A stretch of DNA of 64,000 nucleotides, taken from assembly GCF_900496995.4 (NCBI RefSeq), contig NC_044019.1, positions 434,001 through 498,000 on the forward strand, in the 5' to 3' direction. The notes beneath the pieces are model-generated. The model was not told where the DNA came from and did not search any database. It saw only the letters and a program-made list of their open reading frames with translations. A program made the position numbers and the translations under genes. Positions 48,001 through 61,700 of this stretch are shown here, in pieces; positions within the stretch are counted from its first letter, which is position 1, and every line of letters starts with the position of its first letter. The stretch is from Aquila chrysaetos chrysaetos. Taxonomy: Eukaryota > Chordata > Aves > Accipitriformes > Accipitridae.

Positions 48001-51000
48001 CCAGCTTGGTCTGGCAAGAAGGTGGTGCGAATGACATTTGCAGTTTTGCTCAGCATTTGACACCAGAGCGTAAGCTGCTACACCTTGTTCCTCAGGGGAC
48101 TTTGACTATTTCTGCTGAAATAGGTGCAATTTCGATGGCCAAACTGGAAAAATTCAGAAAGAACTTGATAGTGTTTTGCCTGGTGATGTCATGAAAACAG
48201 ATGTAAATGGTTTACTCTGTTTAAAGAAAAAAAAAAAAAAGGACAGCTATAACAGTAGAAACCAGCTGCATCTAGGAAAGGGAAAAGACCCGTTGTTAGG
48301 GGGCAGAGAAACTTTACCAGTATTATTTAATCTTCAGATTGCTACCAAAAGTTTAGGATCACTTTTAAAGGATAGGTCGTTCAAGTACAAGGGCTGAAAG
48401 TTTGCAAGCAAAGGGGTTCAGCTGCACGTGCTTTGTTGGTTTCAGTGGGACTTGTGTCCCACAGCCAGACTTGACAGCTCTGACTGCTCTCTGTGAAGCG
48501 GCTGCCATGAAGCTGCTGCAGTGCTCTCTGTTCTGCAGCCATTGGACAGAGGAGGTGGCATTTCCCATGAAGGCTGATACGTAGTTACTAGACTTCGTCC
48601 ATTAAGAAGTGGTGGGTCTTTAGCTACAGTTGGAAAGAAAAATGCTGCATTCTGAGGAGATGTAGTTGCTGAGAAAAGTCCTTGGTCTTTGTTTCTTTTC
48701 TTCCTTCCGTTTTGCACTGGTTTTGCCAGGTGTAAAACACAATTGTCAGCAGTTTACAGGGAGGAGGAGTGTCAGTTTTCCTGTTGAAGAAAATATCAAG
48801 GGTCTGATTGTGAAGGGAAAGGGGAAATTGAAGAATGCCACATGGCTTCCACCTTCCTGTATTTCATCCTAGCAGAATTGCCTCTGCTGAGTGACTCACT
48901 TTCTGTCTGTTGGTATTTGCTAAATGGAGAACAGTTTTAACAAATGATTCTGCCCTTACTCAACAGGAGTCCACCAAGAGGATAATGTTACTGTGGGAGG
49001 AATCAGAAAGACATGTCCATTAGGGCTAAGTTAATCAAGAGTTATTTAGAAATATGTTAACACAGAATCCAAATAGCAATGGAATAAAAATCCTGAAATT
49101 TATGTTCTTGTTCTTAGTGCAGTCTCCCTTTGGCTTTATTTGGTCTATGGTCATCTGACTGTTAACATTAACTCATACCATTTTTTATTTGCCTCTGAAT
49201 ATGTTACTGTAGATTGTCCTAGCCTTGCAAGTTGCAGAGTTCTTTTGTGTAAAGTATTTTGAACTTCTCAAATACAAAAAAAATTTCTTAAATCAGCACC
49301 ACAGATAAATATTAACTCTAGACCCTTCCAATTGGTGTCATCACTGGACGAAAGTTTGTTGATGTTTATGCCCAGCCTGCCCAGTGCCAGTTCTGTTCAG
49401 GAATATAAATTATCTTCCAGCACCAACCTGGTGGCTGATGCCAAGGACATAATCTTAACTGCTTCCTAACTTAGTTTTGAATGTCTGAGCTGTAAGCCAG
49501 AGGAATGTGCTGTATCTAACCTGGAGCTGTTAGCGGCCTCCAGTGTCATAAATCCAGTGAGTGGAGAAGCCAGTGCAGGTGACTGGACAGCTGGAGCTGT
49601 TTTCTCTACACACCAGGGGGAAGGGGACCTCTGAATAGCTCAAGGAAATGCTCAGTGTTGTTGGAACGGCCGTGGATCTGCTTCCCTAGTGCTTCCTTCA
49701 GCACATGTTACACTTGACCTTGCCAGCACTAAACGCCAATAGGAGTCAAGTCATTGTCCCCAGTGGCAGATTAAACTGCTTGGCCATTGTTGAGAGTCCA
49801 AGATTTTCCTCTCTCACCCTGTTTAAATGACTGCTTGGATGTGCAGCCAAAGTAAACATGAGCTAATAAAAAATGTAGAGATAACAGATACAGACTAGCT
49901 GTTGCGGACTAAACAGGCATGCTGTAGCACAAAGATGTGTGAGTTTTGCTTGCATCTTTTCTGCTTTAGTTTTGAAGCTCAATTAGCTGAAAAAGAGGTG
50001 GTACGGATCAAGTATAACTTCCTTTCTATTGTGATAGGGCAACTGTATTTATGTATATCCTTTGAATCAGAAAGGGATCTGTTAGGCTGCTGAGGATCTA
50101 GTGCCTGCCTTGCAAGGTATAGTGCGCAAACCCCAGGCTAGCACTTCCTCACTTGGGAGCTGGAAGTGTGGTGGCAGTCCATGCAGTTTTGGAATACTTT
50201 CCTGTATTTCCCCACAGTCCATTTCCTTGTTGGCAATAGATGCATTTTCAATTGACTTTTTACTTTTTCATTTACACAGTACGCAGCCTGTGAAGGCCAT
50301 TGCTGTAAGATAACATTGAGATCAGTAGTCTGGGGGGGGTTGTAAGGAGGCGAGATAGCTACGTGGCTATCAGGAGTGCCTAAAGTTATGGTAAAGGAAA
50401 GAATGAGATCAGGAGAGGATCAAAAATCTTTCTGTGTGTGAAGCCACCGTGAAGTGGTGGGGGCTGGATTGTCCATGTATTCCTGTGATGCAGTGCTTTT
50501 GGGTACTGTGTTATGTTATAAAAGGTGCTGAAGTGAATAGCTGGAGAGGTACTATAACTGTTTTAAGTGCTTGTATGTTGCTAGCATACGTAATCACTGT
50601 GTGTCTGAAGATGGCTGACCTGCCAAAGTCCTTTTGCAGTGGCTTTCTTTGCTCTCCCCTTCCTGAGGCCTGGGTTGGCATGCCTTTGGCTCTGGTGGGA
50701 TAGCGCGGTCTTGCACTCTGTCCTCCAGCCTCTTCTGTAGTGGAATGGCAAGCAGTGATCAAAAGGTTATAGAGAAACTGAGGGCTGAGAGTGTGATATG
50801 ACATTAAAGGATTAAAGGCTGCTGGGCAATAATTACCATAAACGATGCAGACAAGTCCAGATCTAGGAACAGTTTTTCCTCTTTCATCCCAAGCCAGTCA
50901 TGGCTCATGCTGACAGCACACCTGGAAATGAGGTAACTGAATACTCTGCCCACATTGTTCAGATTTGCTGGGGCTTGGGCACAGACGTAGGATGTGTTTT

Positions 51001-53000
51001 CTTTGCTCCTGGGCAACCTTTGTTCTCCTGCAGCCAGGAAGTCTTATTTACTGGTGAAATGAGACAAGGCAGGGTGCTTCTCATCCTTTCTTGGGAAAGA
51101 TGCTCCTAAGCCACCTGTGCTGTGACTTTCCTGAGAAATACCCTTTCCAGATGCAGAGATCTTGCTGCTATTGAAGTTTGAGGCAGAAATACTTCCAGTG
51201 CTGCCTGAACATGTTATTTAGGTCAATTGCAAGGAAGATGGCAGCATGAATCAGAAAAGAAGTTGGAAGAGGAGGAAAGTCATTAGACAGCACCTTGACA
51301 TCCCCTGCCAATGCAGGATTTTTCTCTGCCAGCACAGAAGCACAGTTAGAGATCATATTTGTTGTCTTCTGTGCTCTCTGTACACTCCTGTAACTTTGAG
51401 TAGCTGGACTGGAAATGAAAGAGAAGGCTGCAAACAAAAGCCTTGCCTTTTATCACTCCGCATCAGTGTACCTATTTCCTGGTGTATTAACTAATGTCTC
51501 TGAAACAGAGAGAGAGAGCAAGGTCCTCTCTTTATCCCTCTGGAAAACAAGATACATCAGAATAATTGCTCTAACTGCATCCATTTTGGGTGAATGAGTC
51601 TCCAGAAGATGCTTTTGAGGAGGCACAGTCATCACATTTTTGTGGCAACCACTCACTGGTGGAGTGCTGGCCGAAATAGCTCGCATGATTTTCCCACCAG
51701 GTAATGGGCAGGCGGTGCCTGGTGTGCAGCGGCAGCACCAAGGAGCACTAGGGGTGCGCAGGGAGGAGAGCAAAGCCAACAGCCTGAGCGCGCTGGGCTG
51801 GGTGTTGGGCTGAAGGGATGTCAGCAATGGTGGGAAACCTAAAAACGTCCCATTGGGCAGGGCTTTGCCGAGCACTCCGTTTCCCTTCCCAGAGGAAGCA
51901 GCCTGAATTTACCCGTTGCTCTGTAGAGACCTGTAGGCTAAAACAAATTATTCTTACGCAGTAGAAAACATTGGGACCAACCTTAACTGATGAAGCAATT
52001 TGCCAGCTTTTAGCCTCGAGCTCCCTAGTCCCTCAGGGCTTTCCAGTGTAATGACTTGGGTTGGTTTCCCAGAAAGATTCCCTTGGATATGTGCTGTTGG
52101 CAATACTCTGGCTCATTACTGGCTGTTTTATTTTTCCAAGAGCCAGCTCTTGTTAGCTTCGTTCTCACAGTATTGTTTTCTTTCTAGAAGAAGATTTTGC
52201 TGGCTCTCCTAAACTATCACATGGGAATTGCTTACTAGCTTAGATTTATTTTTTTTTGTTTTGACCCAAAGCTGCGCTTCGCTCCCCTCTGTAACAGTGC
52301 CAACATCATTTCCAGTCTCTTTTAAGCATATGTTTTGCAATAATATCTAAACTCTTGGCTCCAAGTAACTGCCTTACAGAGAGATTAGTATCTTTTAACG
52401 AAGGAATTGAGAAGCAATAGTGAGAACAAAAGCAGTATCTTGAGAGCCTGTAAGACTATCCTGACCTTTCCCAAAGGCCTCAGCCTAGACTTCAGGGTTT
52501 AGCTAGCAGATGGCAGAAATCAGGGTGGACTTTAGTTTGCATAGTCCTCTGCCCAGTCACTGTGTTTGCTGGAAATGTGCTTTGCACATTGTTGCCATCT
52601 GGGCTTGACTGTACTATTCTTATAATCTCCAGGGAACCTTCTCTAGCAGAGCTCATCTCTGATGGAAGTCCTCTTTGGCTGACCTTGCACTGAGGCTAGT
52701 ATTAGCAGCATGGATTTTTGAGATTTGACAGCAGCATTCTTCATAGGAAGAAAACTGGCTTGGGAAATGTTTTGTCCTGGCTGGGAAAGAAGGTATGCCA
52801 CTTTCTAGTTGCATTCTCCAGGTATCCAGCTGGGTATGTGGTATTAAACTAGAGAGTGAGGAGGTCAATATTAACGTTTTCAAAACTTCAGGAGAAAGTG
52901 CTACAGGAACGCAAAGGCCTTTAGAAAACCAACTGAAAAATTGCCTTTTGCTTTAGATGGGAGAACTAGATGTAGAGGTGAGAAGGAAGTTGTACGAGGC
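45047..53000. other. Presumed first-intron DNA of the rightward gene
   Basis: AT-richer sequence with short homopolymers (T12 at about 45581, A14 at about 48226) and no recognised coding exon. Small frames such as 46994-47215 on the + strand show no family resemblance. Nothing else stands out. Confidence 0.4.
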
Positions 53001-56000
53001 TGTTCAGGAAATTAGCAGCAGTGGTGGGAGTATACCCCTTATCTTCTGATGTTAAAAAGCTCCTCCTTGTTTTGCATCAGCGTGTGTCTGGGAGGCTGTG
53101 CCTGATCTGCAGAAATAAAGATTAATGGTTAGAGAATTGGCGTCTTTGGAAGTGAAATTTCTCTCCTAATTAGCACATTGCTCAATTTGGGTTGCAGGTG
53201 AGTTGAGTTCCTGTTGCTCCACATGTTTTTATGAGTTTGTTGCTTGTTAGTGCACATGACTATATATGAGTGTACAGATTTCAGCATCTCCCTAGGACTA
53301 AATAGCACCAGGGTTAAATGTATTTGCTTTTGTTGAGTCTTTAGCTACAAAGTTTTGTGGCAGAATAGCGGAAGTGTGTAAAGCTGATGCTCTGGTGAAT
53401 GTTAAATGAGACTATCTGCACTTACATTTCTATCCTCATTGATTCTTCCTTTGTACTGCAGTAGTATCATAGACCTGGAGGTTGCAAATTTCAATTAAAT
53501 TTGTGCAAAATGGCTTTGGGGCAGTTTCTGCTTGGGAATCTTTGTTGTTGTCCTTGTAAATAGAAAACATGATGCACCGGACTAAAATAATGCAATCCGA
53601 ATGGATTTTCTAGAAATGTTTTCTAATCCCTCTGAATTGTGATTCTTAAAATTTATATTCAAATGTCTTCTGCCACACAGGCAGAATGGGGGCTCCAAAT
53701 ACTGTGAATAACTGCTCTTGGCAGCACTATTTACCAAAGTAGTAGCTAAGTTGGATCCTGTATGTTCTGACCTGCCCGAGTCACAGGTTGTCCATTTGCA
53801 CCAGCTGCTGCAGTGTCCCAGAGAATTTCCTGCATTGCTTTTTAAACATTTATATATGCAGGGACAAGGAATAGATCAGAAGACTCTCATATACCACGAA
53901 GATCCTTTCCTGATGTTACGTGCTGTGTAGCCACCTCTTCCTCCAAGCTCTTTCCAGCTGGCCTCATCTCTCCATGCTGTTCCAAGGTTTTTACCTTTAT
54001 TTGCGTGAGGGAGCCTGGGCTTGCGGTGTTCTCTTGCTCATCCTTTGGTAGAGCAGGCAGGTGAGATGAGTTGAACCTGGAGCTGAGAGTCTCAGAACTG
54101 CAAGGGAGCTGAGTAGCAAGTGCCTGCTTACAGAGGGAGGGAAGAGTAAGTGGGGGGGGGGACACGACAGGATCTTCATCTGAATCTAAATGAACAGTCT
54201 GCTTTTCAGAAGAACTGAGCTGACTTTGCCTGAAATCAAAAGGATGGATAGGTGGTCAGCATCCCTGGAATTGAGAGGCTAAGATACAGGCTGCCAAATA
54301 CAAAACCAAGGCAAGAACAAAACAAAAACCTCTCCCAACCTCTGTTCTGAGGCGTACCTGCTCTGGCTCAGATACACAACATTTCAGGTGTGGAAGGGTA
54401 TCTCCCAGCTTGAGCAGCCAGTCCCAGGAGCTGTGCTGTCCTCTGGAGAGCAGGGTGTCTGTGTTCCTGTTGGCACTGTGTGTCTCGCAACGTGTGCTCA
54501 CAGACCTGTGTTCACATCTCAGTCGCAGAGCTCTGTACTCGTGACACATTTATGATGGATTGCTGAACACTGAACCTGTGGCACCAGTTTGTCTTCTGCT
54601 CCCTCCTGCCTGCCCCAGTCCATCCTTAGTGAAAAGTCTCACTCTTTCCTCAACCTTCTGCACTCTCCAGCTGTGCACCAGTTGGAGCTCACTTGAGGCT
54701 ACTTTTGATACAAACTCCAGGAGAATTTGTGTGACGGTCCCAAAGAGTCTCCTCTCCATGCCTGTCCTGTTGCAGCTTTGTCCTTTGTTTTCCAGGCGTA
54801 AGGGACTCCTGCCTTTTGCAGCCCTCTCCGGCTCAGCTGGCCAGCCCTCCTTCAGCCAGGCTCTTGAGAAATCTTCGTGGAGAGTTAGACCTGGCAGATG
54901 GAGGCTGTTACCTCATTCCACAAAAATGCTTTGTTATTGAGAAAATGGAAACTGTCTGAGGTTTGGGAGCTGAATAGAGTCATTGGTGTCTGTTTTAACC
55001 GCAGTTTGGTGGTGACTGCTGAAAGTTCCCCTCTCCGAGCATTCCCTTTTCCTACACCCATAATCTTCAAGTCAACGGAGAGCTGCAGGGATTTAACTCA
55101 TTAGCTGAGCAAATGCTGAGTACTGTTGCATACTTTGCAGAAACTTTGCTAAACCCTCAGCATCTTCCAGCAGAAGAAAAATGGCTATCCAATAAATAAC
55201 CCTTTGCAAACTGTTGGCCAGAAAAGTGATCCCTATGGATACTATGCCAAATTCAACTCTTTTTTACAATCTCAGCTGTGCTTCTTGTTTACTTGATTTT
55301 TAAAAAGCTGTATGAAGATTATGCAGGAACTACTTGGAAAGAAAAGGCATGCATGGAGGCTTATGTTTTGTAATGCTTTAACACAGGTATCTGAATACCA
55401 GTTCTGAAGATAAATTTCATCAGTAATTTTTAAAAGGCGATTTCGGCACTGGGGATTTGGGAGCATAGGAGAAAGAATAAAAGTAGGGATTGAACTATTT
55501 GCAAGCTGGTTTTCATATTGCTGTGAATAGTGACTTGAGTTAGTACTGAAGAGCACTAACCTAAATACAAGACTTGTTTTAGTTAACAGATATTTGTATG
55601 CATTTGTGAAACTGTGGCATCTGATACCTCCTGCTGAGAATACTGCATAAGCATTATTCACCAAGCACCCTAACAGAGCTGAAAGCAGCAGTGTTGGCTT
55701 TTTGGAAATAAAATGAACACTTTATTTATGTATTTTTAAACTAATGAATCTTAGCGGGCCAAATGAATGGCTTCCAGCTGCTACAGATGGTTTTTACATG
55801 ACTAAATATTTTGGTGCATAGAAAAACCTAGAATACTGGAACCACAACATATTAAATATTTAATTATTACCCCAGAATATAAATACGGCCTTGATATTTT
55901 GAATTTTTTTACCCAAATTTCAAGTGTTCACTTAGAAATTCATCAATTAATGCGGTTCTGATCTCGTTATCTGGGAAGAAGAGTGACTACTCAGCATCTT

Positions 56001-57017
56001 CTCCAAGTTTCTTTAAATGTCGGAGTGGGTTTCAGTAACAGGAATTTGCTTAACTGGAGAAATAATCCCAGCCGTTTCAGGCAGAACCCAGGATCAGTAC
56101 TTTAGCTGTAATGAACTGTTTCCGTTCTAGATCCTTGCTTTCTGTGGGTTTACAGTGTAACCATAAAAATCCTTTCCAGGCTGAGCTCTGCCTCCTGAGG
56201 TCTTTGGGAGGTTTTTTAATATAAAATGCAAATTGTAAAAACAATTAGCAGTTGATTTTTCAGACTGTATCTTACCAGTTTAGAGCCCATTCTAGACATG
56301 TGTTGGTTTTGTAACTGTAAAGCAACCTTATTTCTTGAATGATCCAAGCCCACAGGATTTCCCTCATGTGAGTGTATCAGAGGTTAGGTAATTTCTGTTG
56401 TAGTTTAGATATGTGTGGCTGCAGATCATGCCGTTTTCCGCTAAAACCGCGTGTATAGTAACTCAGTACTGCTGGTGAAAAATGTCTGCTTTTTAAGGCT
56501 CTTCTAATGAAACAAAAGAAATTGAATAATATGTCTATCTGAAAGGCCTAACTTCAGCATGGTTGAAGACAAAAATTCCTCTCTGAGGTCCGCATCTGAT
56601 GGCAGTATTCCTAGATATTGCTTAGGATGTGAAGATGATAAAGAAAGAACAGCAACAAAAAAAGTGGGTCCAGAACTGTCTCTGACTGCAAGGACTACTT
56701 CTGTCAGCATCATGCTGACAGCATCACATACTAGCCTAAGCTGCTGACTTTTGCCAGGCTTTTGACCTCACCTTGGAATTCCACTACCCTGATTTAAGGA
56801 AACCATGGCTTTTTGTAGTCTCAAGAACTAACACAGTTTGAACTGGTGTGTAACTCCTGGTGCTGCACTACTCCAGTGCCTTCTTTCAGCTCGGCATGCT
56901 CACTTTTAAAGCCCAACGTTTAAATAGTAGGAGCAACTAGCAAAGGCATGATGTTACTTGGTCGAAAGATCTGGAGTCTGGATTAACTGTACTTTGCACA
57001 GCACTCTGTCTGTCTGT

Positions 57018-57056
57018 CATAGAATGGTTTGAGTTGGAAGGGACCTTAAAGATCAT
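57018..57056 (-). mobile_element. CR1 LINE, 3'-terminal fragment
   Basis: CATAGAATGGTTTGAGTTGG followed by AAGGGACCTTAAAGATCAT is the diagnostic reverse complement of the CR1 3' end found across bird genomes. With the 3' terminus at the left, the element lies on the - strand. Sequence beyond 57056 no longer matches, so only about 39 bases remain: a severely 5'-truncated or eroded insertion. It supports an avian origin of the window. Confidence 0.85.
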
Positions 57057-58606
57057 GTCTTTCTCTTCCTTCTTTTTTCCCCTGCTTCTCACCAAGAGTT
57101 CAGTTTGTGGAATCTATTTGGACATACATCTATAACATGCATTAGTGTCACGGTTCCCAGGCTGACGGGGATATGTGCTGCATCTCAGAAGGAGAAGAAA
57201 GATGGACAGGGACTTGGATCTTGGTTCCATTTTTAGTTCTACCAGGCTTGCCTTGTGCCAAAACCCTCTGAGGTGCAAATCCCAGTAGGGAGATAAAATA
57301 ACACCCTGCCCTGCAGGTATTATAAGGGTAAATAATGTTTTTGCTGGTGACAGCTGTTATGGAATTGAGGAAGCAACAATCCTATGAGAGGTACAGGGGT
57401 GCCAGATCTGTGGAAACTGAGTGCTCTTGCATTTATGGTCTTGCACTGGATCGTCATAAATATTTCTGTTATTTGCAGTAGGGAGTCAGGGAGCTAAACT
57501 ACTTTCCAAGTAAAGAAACTAATCCTTTAGCTTGTGTCCTTAAATGTGGATTAGTTATTCTCCTCTGCCTCTTTTCTCAGCACATGGAAATTTTCAAATA
57601 GAAAAGTCAGCTTTTAAATTTTAAGGCATTTCAGTGGCTACCTTCAACCCAGTGAACACTTCGTATCAAGAAAATTGCTGTGATGCCTAACTCGGAGGGT
57701 TCTGGAATATGTAGAGTAGTAGTGGAGCTTACTAAAGAGTCATTAATAGCAAAAAGTACAGTGTGTTGCATGTAACTCAGCCAAAAGAAGTTTTATTTCT
57801 AGCATTTCTCAACCCTATGCAAACATCATGTAACTCACAGGAAGTTTAAATCTGGCCCATTGTGCCTGTGTAGAAGTCTTGGATGTGTTGCTTTTGGAGA
57901 GCCTGAAGAGCCGTATGTGGAAAATCAGAAATGCACTTCAGGTTGGTGAAGGTGTTAGACCGTATGCACAGACTATATCATGCTTCATGCTCTGTGAAAC
58001 AATGACTCAACTAAGGAATGATGAAGTAGATGAAGTAAGTGCTTTCAGATCCTTGATAGCTTTGAGTTTTAACTTTAGAAAAAGACACAGAGCAGAACTT
58101 TGAATAAGAGTGGAAGAGGGCAATCCAGAGATTTTGAGTTACTGAGTCCCAAGTAGATCATGCTGTTTGAATAACACAGACCCTTTCCAGTGGAAATCAA
58201 TGAGTTCTGTGGCTCACCTGGTTAGCACCTGACTTGGTAAGTCAGGCTAATAATAATGTTCATTAGCTTTTCACTTTCTGTTAGGAGTTTTGCTTGTTCT
58301 CTCTTTTTTTTTTTTTTTCCCTGTCATCATGACATTCAGAAATGGAAAGGGTTTGGAAGTGAACTATATCGACACAAAATTGGAATCTGAATTCTTATGT
58401 CTCATGAAAATTTAGAATAACTTGAATTTTAAGTGTCCAATTTCTAGTCACAAGTAATGACATTTAAACCTCTGTAGGAAATGCAATCCCTGTGCTGATG
58501 TCACCCTCTGGTTTATGATGTGCCTGCTTTTTGTTTCTGGGCAAGCACTTGAGTGTTTTGCTAGTGAAGTGATGATTTACTAGTGAGAGTCCCTTGCTGG
58601 TCGCAC

Positions 58607-58714
58607 CTGCTCTAACTGTCTGCGGTGTGAGTCATTGGGAGAGCCACCCTCGCGCTGCTTCTCACAGTGCTGCTGCCGCTGAGGCTGTTGGGTTTGACGC
58701 TGGTCCATCCCGTT
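58607..58714 (-). other. Exon-like Gln-rich open segment of unknown identity
   Basis: On the - strand a polypyrimidine tract and TTGCATTGCAG precede a 108-base segment (36 codons, phase 0 to 0) that ends GAGCAG|GTGCGA. It would encode a polar, Gln-rich peptide beginning NGMDQRQTQQPQRQQHCEKQ and ending HRRQLEQ. CpG dinucleotides are much denser here than in the flanks. The donor is weak and the frame stays open beyond both borders. I do not recognise the peptide. It could be an exon of an unannotated antisense gene, a conserved RNA or regulatory block, or chance. Confidence 0.25.
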
Positions 58715-61700
58715 CTGCAATGCAAGGTAACAGAGAACTGATCTGAGTTTTTGTTTCCAGGGGTTTGCCAGTTTGGGACAAATAGCTTGTAAATAGAGCA
58801 TTTTTGTTCTGGTTGGTTAGGAGAACAGAGGGAGGGTTATTAGGGTGTTGGTGGTATCTTGTTGCAGTGAAGCTCATGGTCCTCAAACTGCCTGAGCATG
58901 CAAACAGCTTTGGAAAATCTTTCGATCTAGTCAGAGAGCAGGTTGCTGTTGCTTCCTTCAGTGAATGAGTGTGGAGCATCTTCTCTGCAGCAAAAAAAAG
59001 GGGGCATTGCTTCATATCTGCTGCTTCAGGGGCTGAAACATCAACTCTTCTTGGTCTTTACCTGAAAGTTGTCATGGGAGGAGCCTCAGTTAAAATTCTG
59101 ACCTTTTGGTTCCTTTTTAATCTGTAACAAATGCGTTTCATGTAGGTTTCCTTGTAAATCTCAGATTTGAATGAGAGAATGAGGTTCTGTAAATGAGCCA
59201 CAGACCTGGATCAGGGGCTCTCTAATATTGTTACTTCTTTTCTGTTCATGCGGGGTTTTTTCCTGTAAAGGAGCAGTTTTCCTCTATGAGTTTTTAGGCA
59301 CAGTCAGCACATGTGCTTTACCGTGCCGCCTGCCAGCAGCAGTGCTCCATGTTGCCCAGACTGAAGTGCTACCAGCATGGTGAGCAGCAGCACTAGTTCA
59401 CAGACAGACACATCCAGCGGGCGGGGGCATAGATGTTGGAAACTTAATGTGTAGCTGCATGATATAAAGGCATTCATAAACTTTTGTGAGCATTTGTGCC
59501 CCTTAAAATAGCTGTTTCCACTTAGTCTTTTGGATGTGGCACCCATTTTCCCTTTCATGGGTACCACCAAAGACTCTTTATCTCAGCGTGGCAGCACAGC
59601 ATGGCAGAAATTGGAAAGTACGTTGCATCTTGCAAATTTCTTTGTAGTGCTTGCAAAGAGTTATTTCTTACAGATTTATGTAAAATACGTGACAATTACA
59701 ATTGATGGCTTCTATTATTTAAAGTGTAGAGTACTTAAGAGTAATTTTTAAAGGGGCCAGTGAGAAATGCGTTAGGGAGGAGACTGATTTGAAGATAACC
59801 GGCTCTGTATAGTAAAAGTAAATGACACCTGATGACCAGATCACCTAGCAGAGAAATCTGCAGCCACAGAAGGAGACTTGTTTCACTTCGACGTTGGCAA
59901 GGCAGTGGCTAAGAGAAGAGGTTGTCTTCCTCTCCCAACAATGACCTGTCTGTCCCCATTCTGTACTTTCTTGAACTCCCGAGGGCTCAGCTGTGCTGTC
60001 CTTGCAGAGCCCTACCTTTTTTCAGGGGGGTTGCAGCTGGCACATACAGCATCTCCCAGGCAACAGATGATCTTAGTTTTGTTTCAGATCACAGGCAAGC
60101 AGTTCTCGGGATGGTAACCTGAGACAATTTGTCATTGCCAGGGTTCAGTCCTTCCCCAGATTTAGAAGCTGCTCACATGCTGCAGGCTACAGAGCTGTGA
60201 TTGCCTTTGCTTGCAAGGGACACCAGCAGCTGTAAAAAGTACTTTAGACGGAGACCGTCCTTACTTCTTGTGCAAATAGCCAGCACAGGTGGAGAGGCCC
60301 ATGGTTAGTGATCGGGATGGTGGGAGAGAGGCTGCTGGGCAAGAGCTTGTGTGGCACACGAGTGTCATTGCAGCGTCTCCCCTGTCACCTTCCTGGCTTT
60401 CTCTTTGCTCTGCTGATTTTGCATGCAGGTGCAGAGCCCCAAAAGGCACAAAACTGCCAGGGTTACAATGCAGGTTACCTTTCTCAGTCAGTATGTCTGC
60501 TTATATGCAAGAAACCAACTACAAACGCTCATGTTTGGGAGACAAAGAATCAAATCAGAGAAGGGAATATTTTGACCAAATTTGGTGAAAAAATTCACTT
60601 TGCCCTTTAAGTAATAGGCACGCATTAAATAAAACATGTCTGGTTTATATGTCTTTTCCTGCTACTGTAAGTCAAAGTTGCTTTGTTTATTAAAAAAAAC
60701 CTGAAGTTGAGGAGAGCCTTAATCAGCAAAAGAGCTGCCAGGCTTTCTGGAGAAGACAGTTAATAAGGGATTGGGCTCAGACCACGCAGGTTTGCTTTTC
60801 AGCATATGAGCACAAAACATGCACACTGTGACTGCATCCATCCCCTGCAGCCTGTCCACAAGCTCACGTGCATGCTTGTTCAGAAGCAGCCCCCTGATTG
60901 CCTTTATGTGCAAAAGAGAGGTATAATCTCATAAGTACCTTTTATTCAGGGACTATAAAAAGCTTTGTAAACACTAACTTAAATTATGTATCACCTCAGA
61001 AATAAGAATGGCTTCATCCTCAATTTAAAAAACAGCTGCCTCTAAGGGAAAGAAAAGTGAAAACTACAGCATAAGGTTAGAATTGTAAGAGAACTTTAGG
61101 GAAATAGAGCGGAATTCCATTATTTTGCAGTGATATCTGTACTGAGATGCACAGACCCCAAGAGTTAGCAACTAGAACAGTCAGATTATTTTTTCTGCGT
61201 ATAGGCTGTGATGTCTGTTTGAATTGCAAGATTCTTGTGTGCTGAGCAGATCTAAGATGAAGGTAAATTGCCCTCAGTGTGCAGTTAGTCATTTCCTGTC
61301 ATGCTTTCATGTTTGAATTCTAGTGTACTGGATATGACCTTTATTTCATGGGGCAAAGAGATTTTGAAACACTACTGCTGGAGTCCTGGGTTTGTGCAGT
61401 TGGATAAGCGGTTAGGCATTTATATGGCTGTGGGCCAACTTTGCTGGGTTACACGGGCATAAATCAATTCAGTCCAAAATTAAACTTTCATTGCTAGATT
61501 ATAATCCTCACAACATGCTTATTCTTTGGGACTCCCTTTTTCTTTCTGTAATAGCCAGGGCATTATAAAGATCTCACTGGGTTTCTGCACTTGGAAGGTT
61601 TAGGACATCCTAGGCTCTGTGCAACAGAGTTCTGTCTTTTGAGTTTGGGGCATGGATGCATTTTCCCGTTTGATCTTTGTGGTCATATGTTTGTTTCTGG

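Noticed and set aside
52957-53049. Micro-exon-like ATGGGAGAACTAGATGTAGAG flanked by TTTAG and GTGAGA
   Set aside because: Good splice-like flanks but a short unknown peptide (MGELDVEV...) without homology; too easily a chance match.
57148-57240. TGTCACGGTTCCCAGGCTGACG, resembling the start of an avian LTR
   Set aside because: Similarity is limited to about ten bases and does not continue.
58206-58250. tRNA-Thr-like stretch GTGGCTCACCTGGTTAGCAC followed by a CCTGAC-TTGGTAA-GTCAGG anticodon-like hairpin
   Set aside because: D-arm and anticodon-like parts are present, but no T-arm and no matching acceptor stem follow. At best it is a decayed tRNA-derived relic, so no tRNA gene is called.
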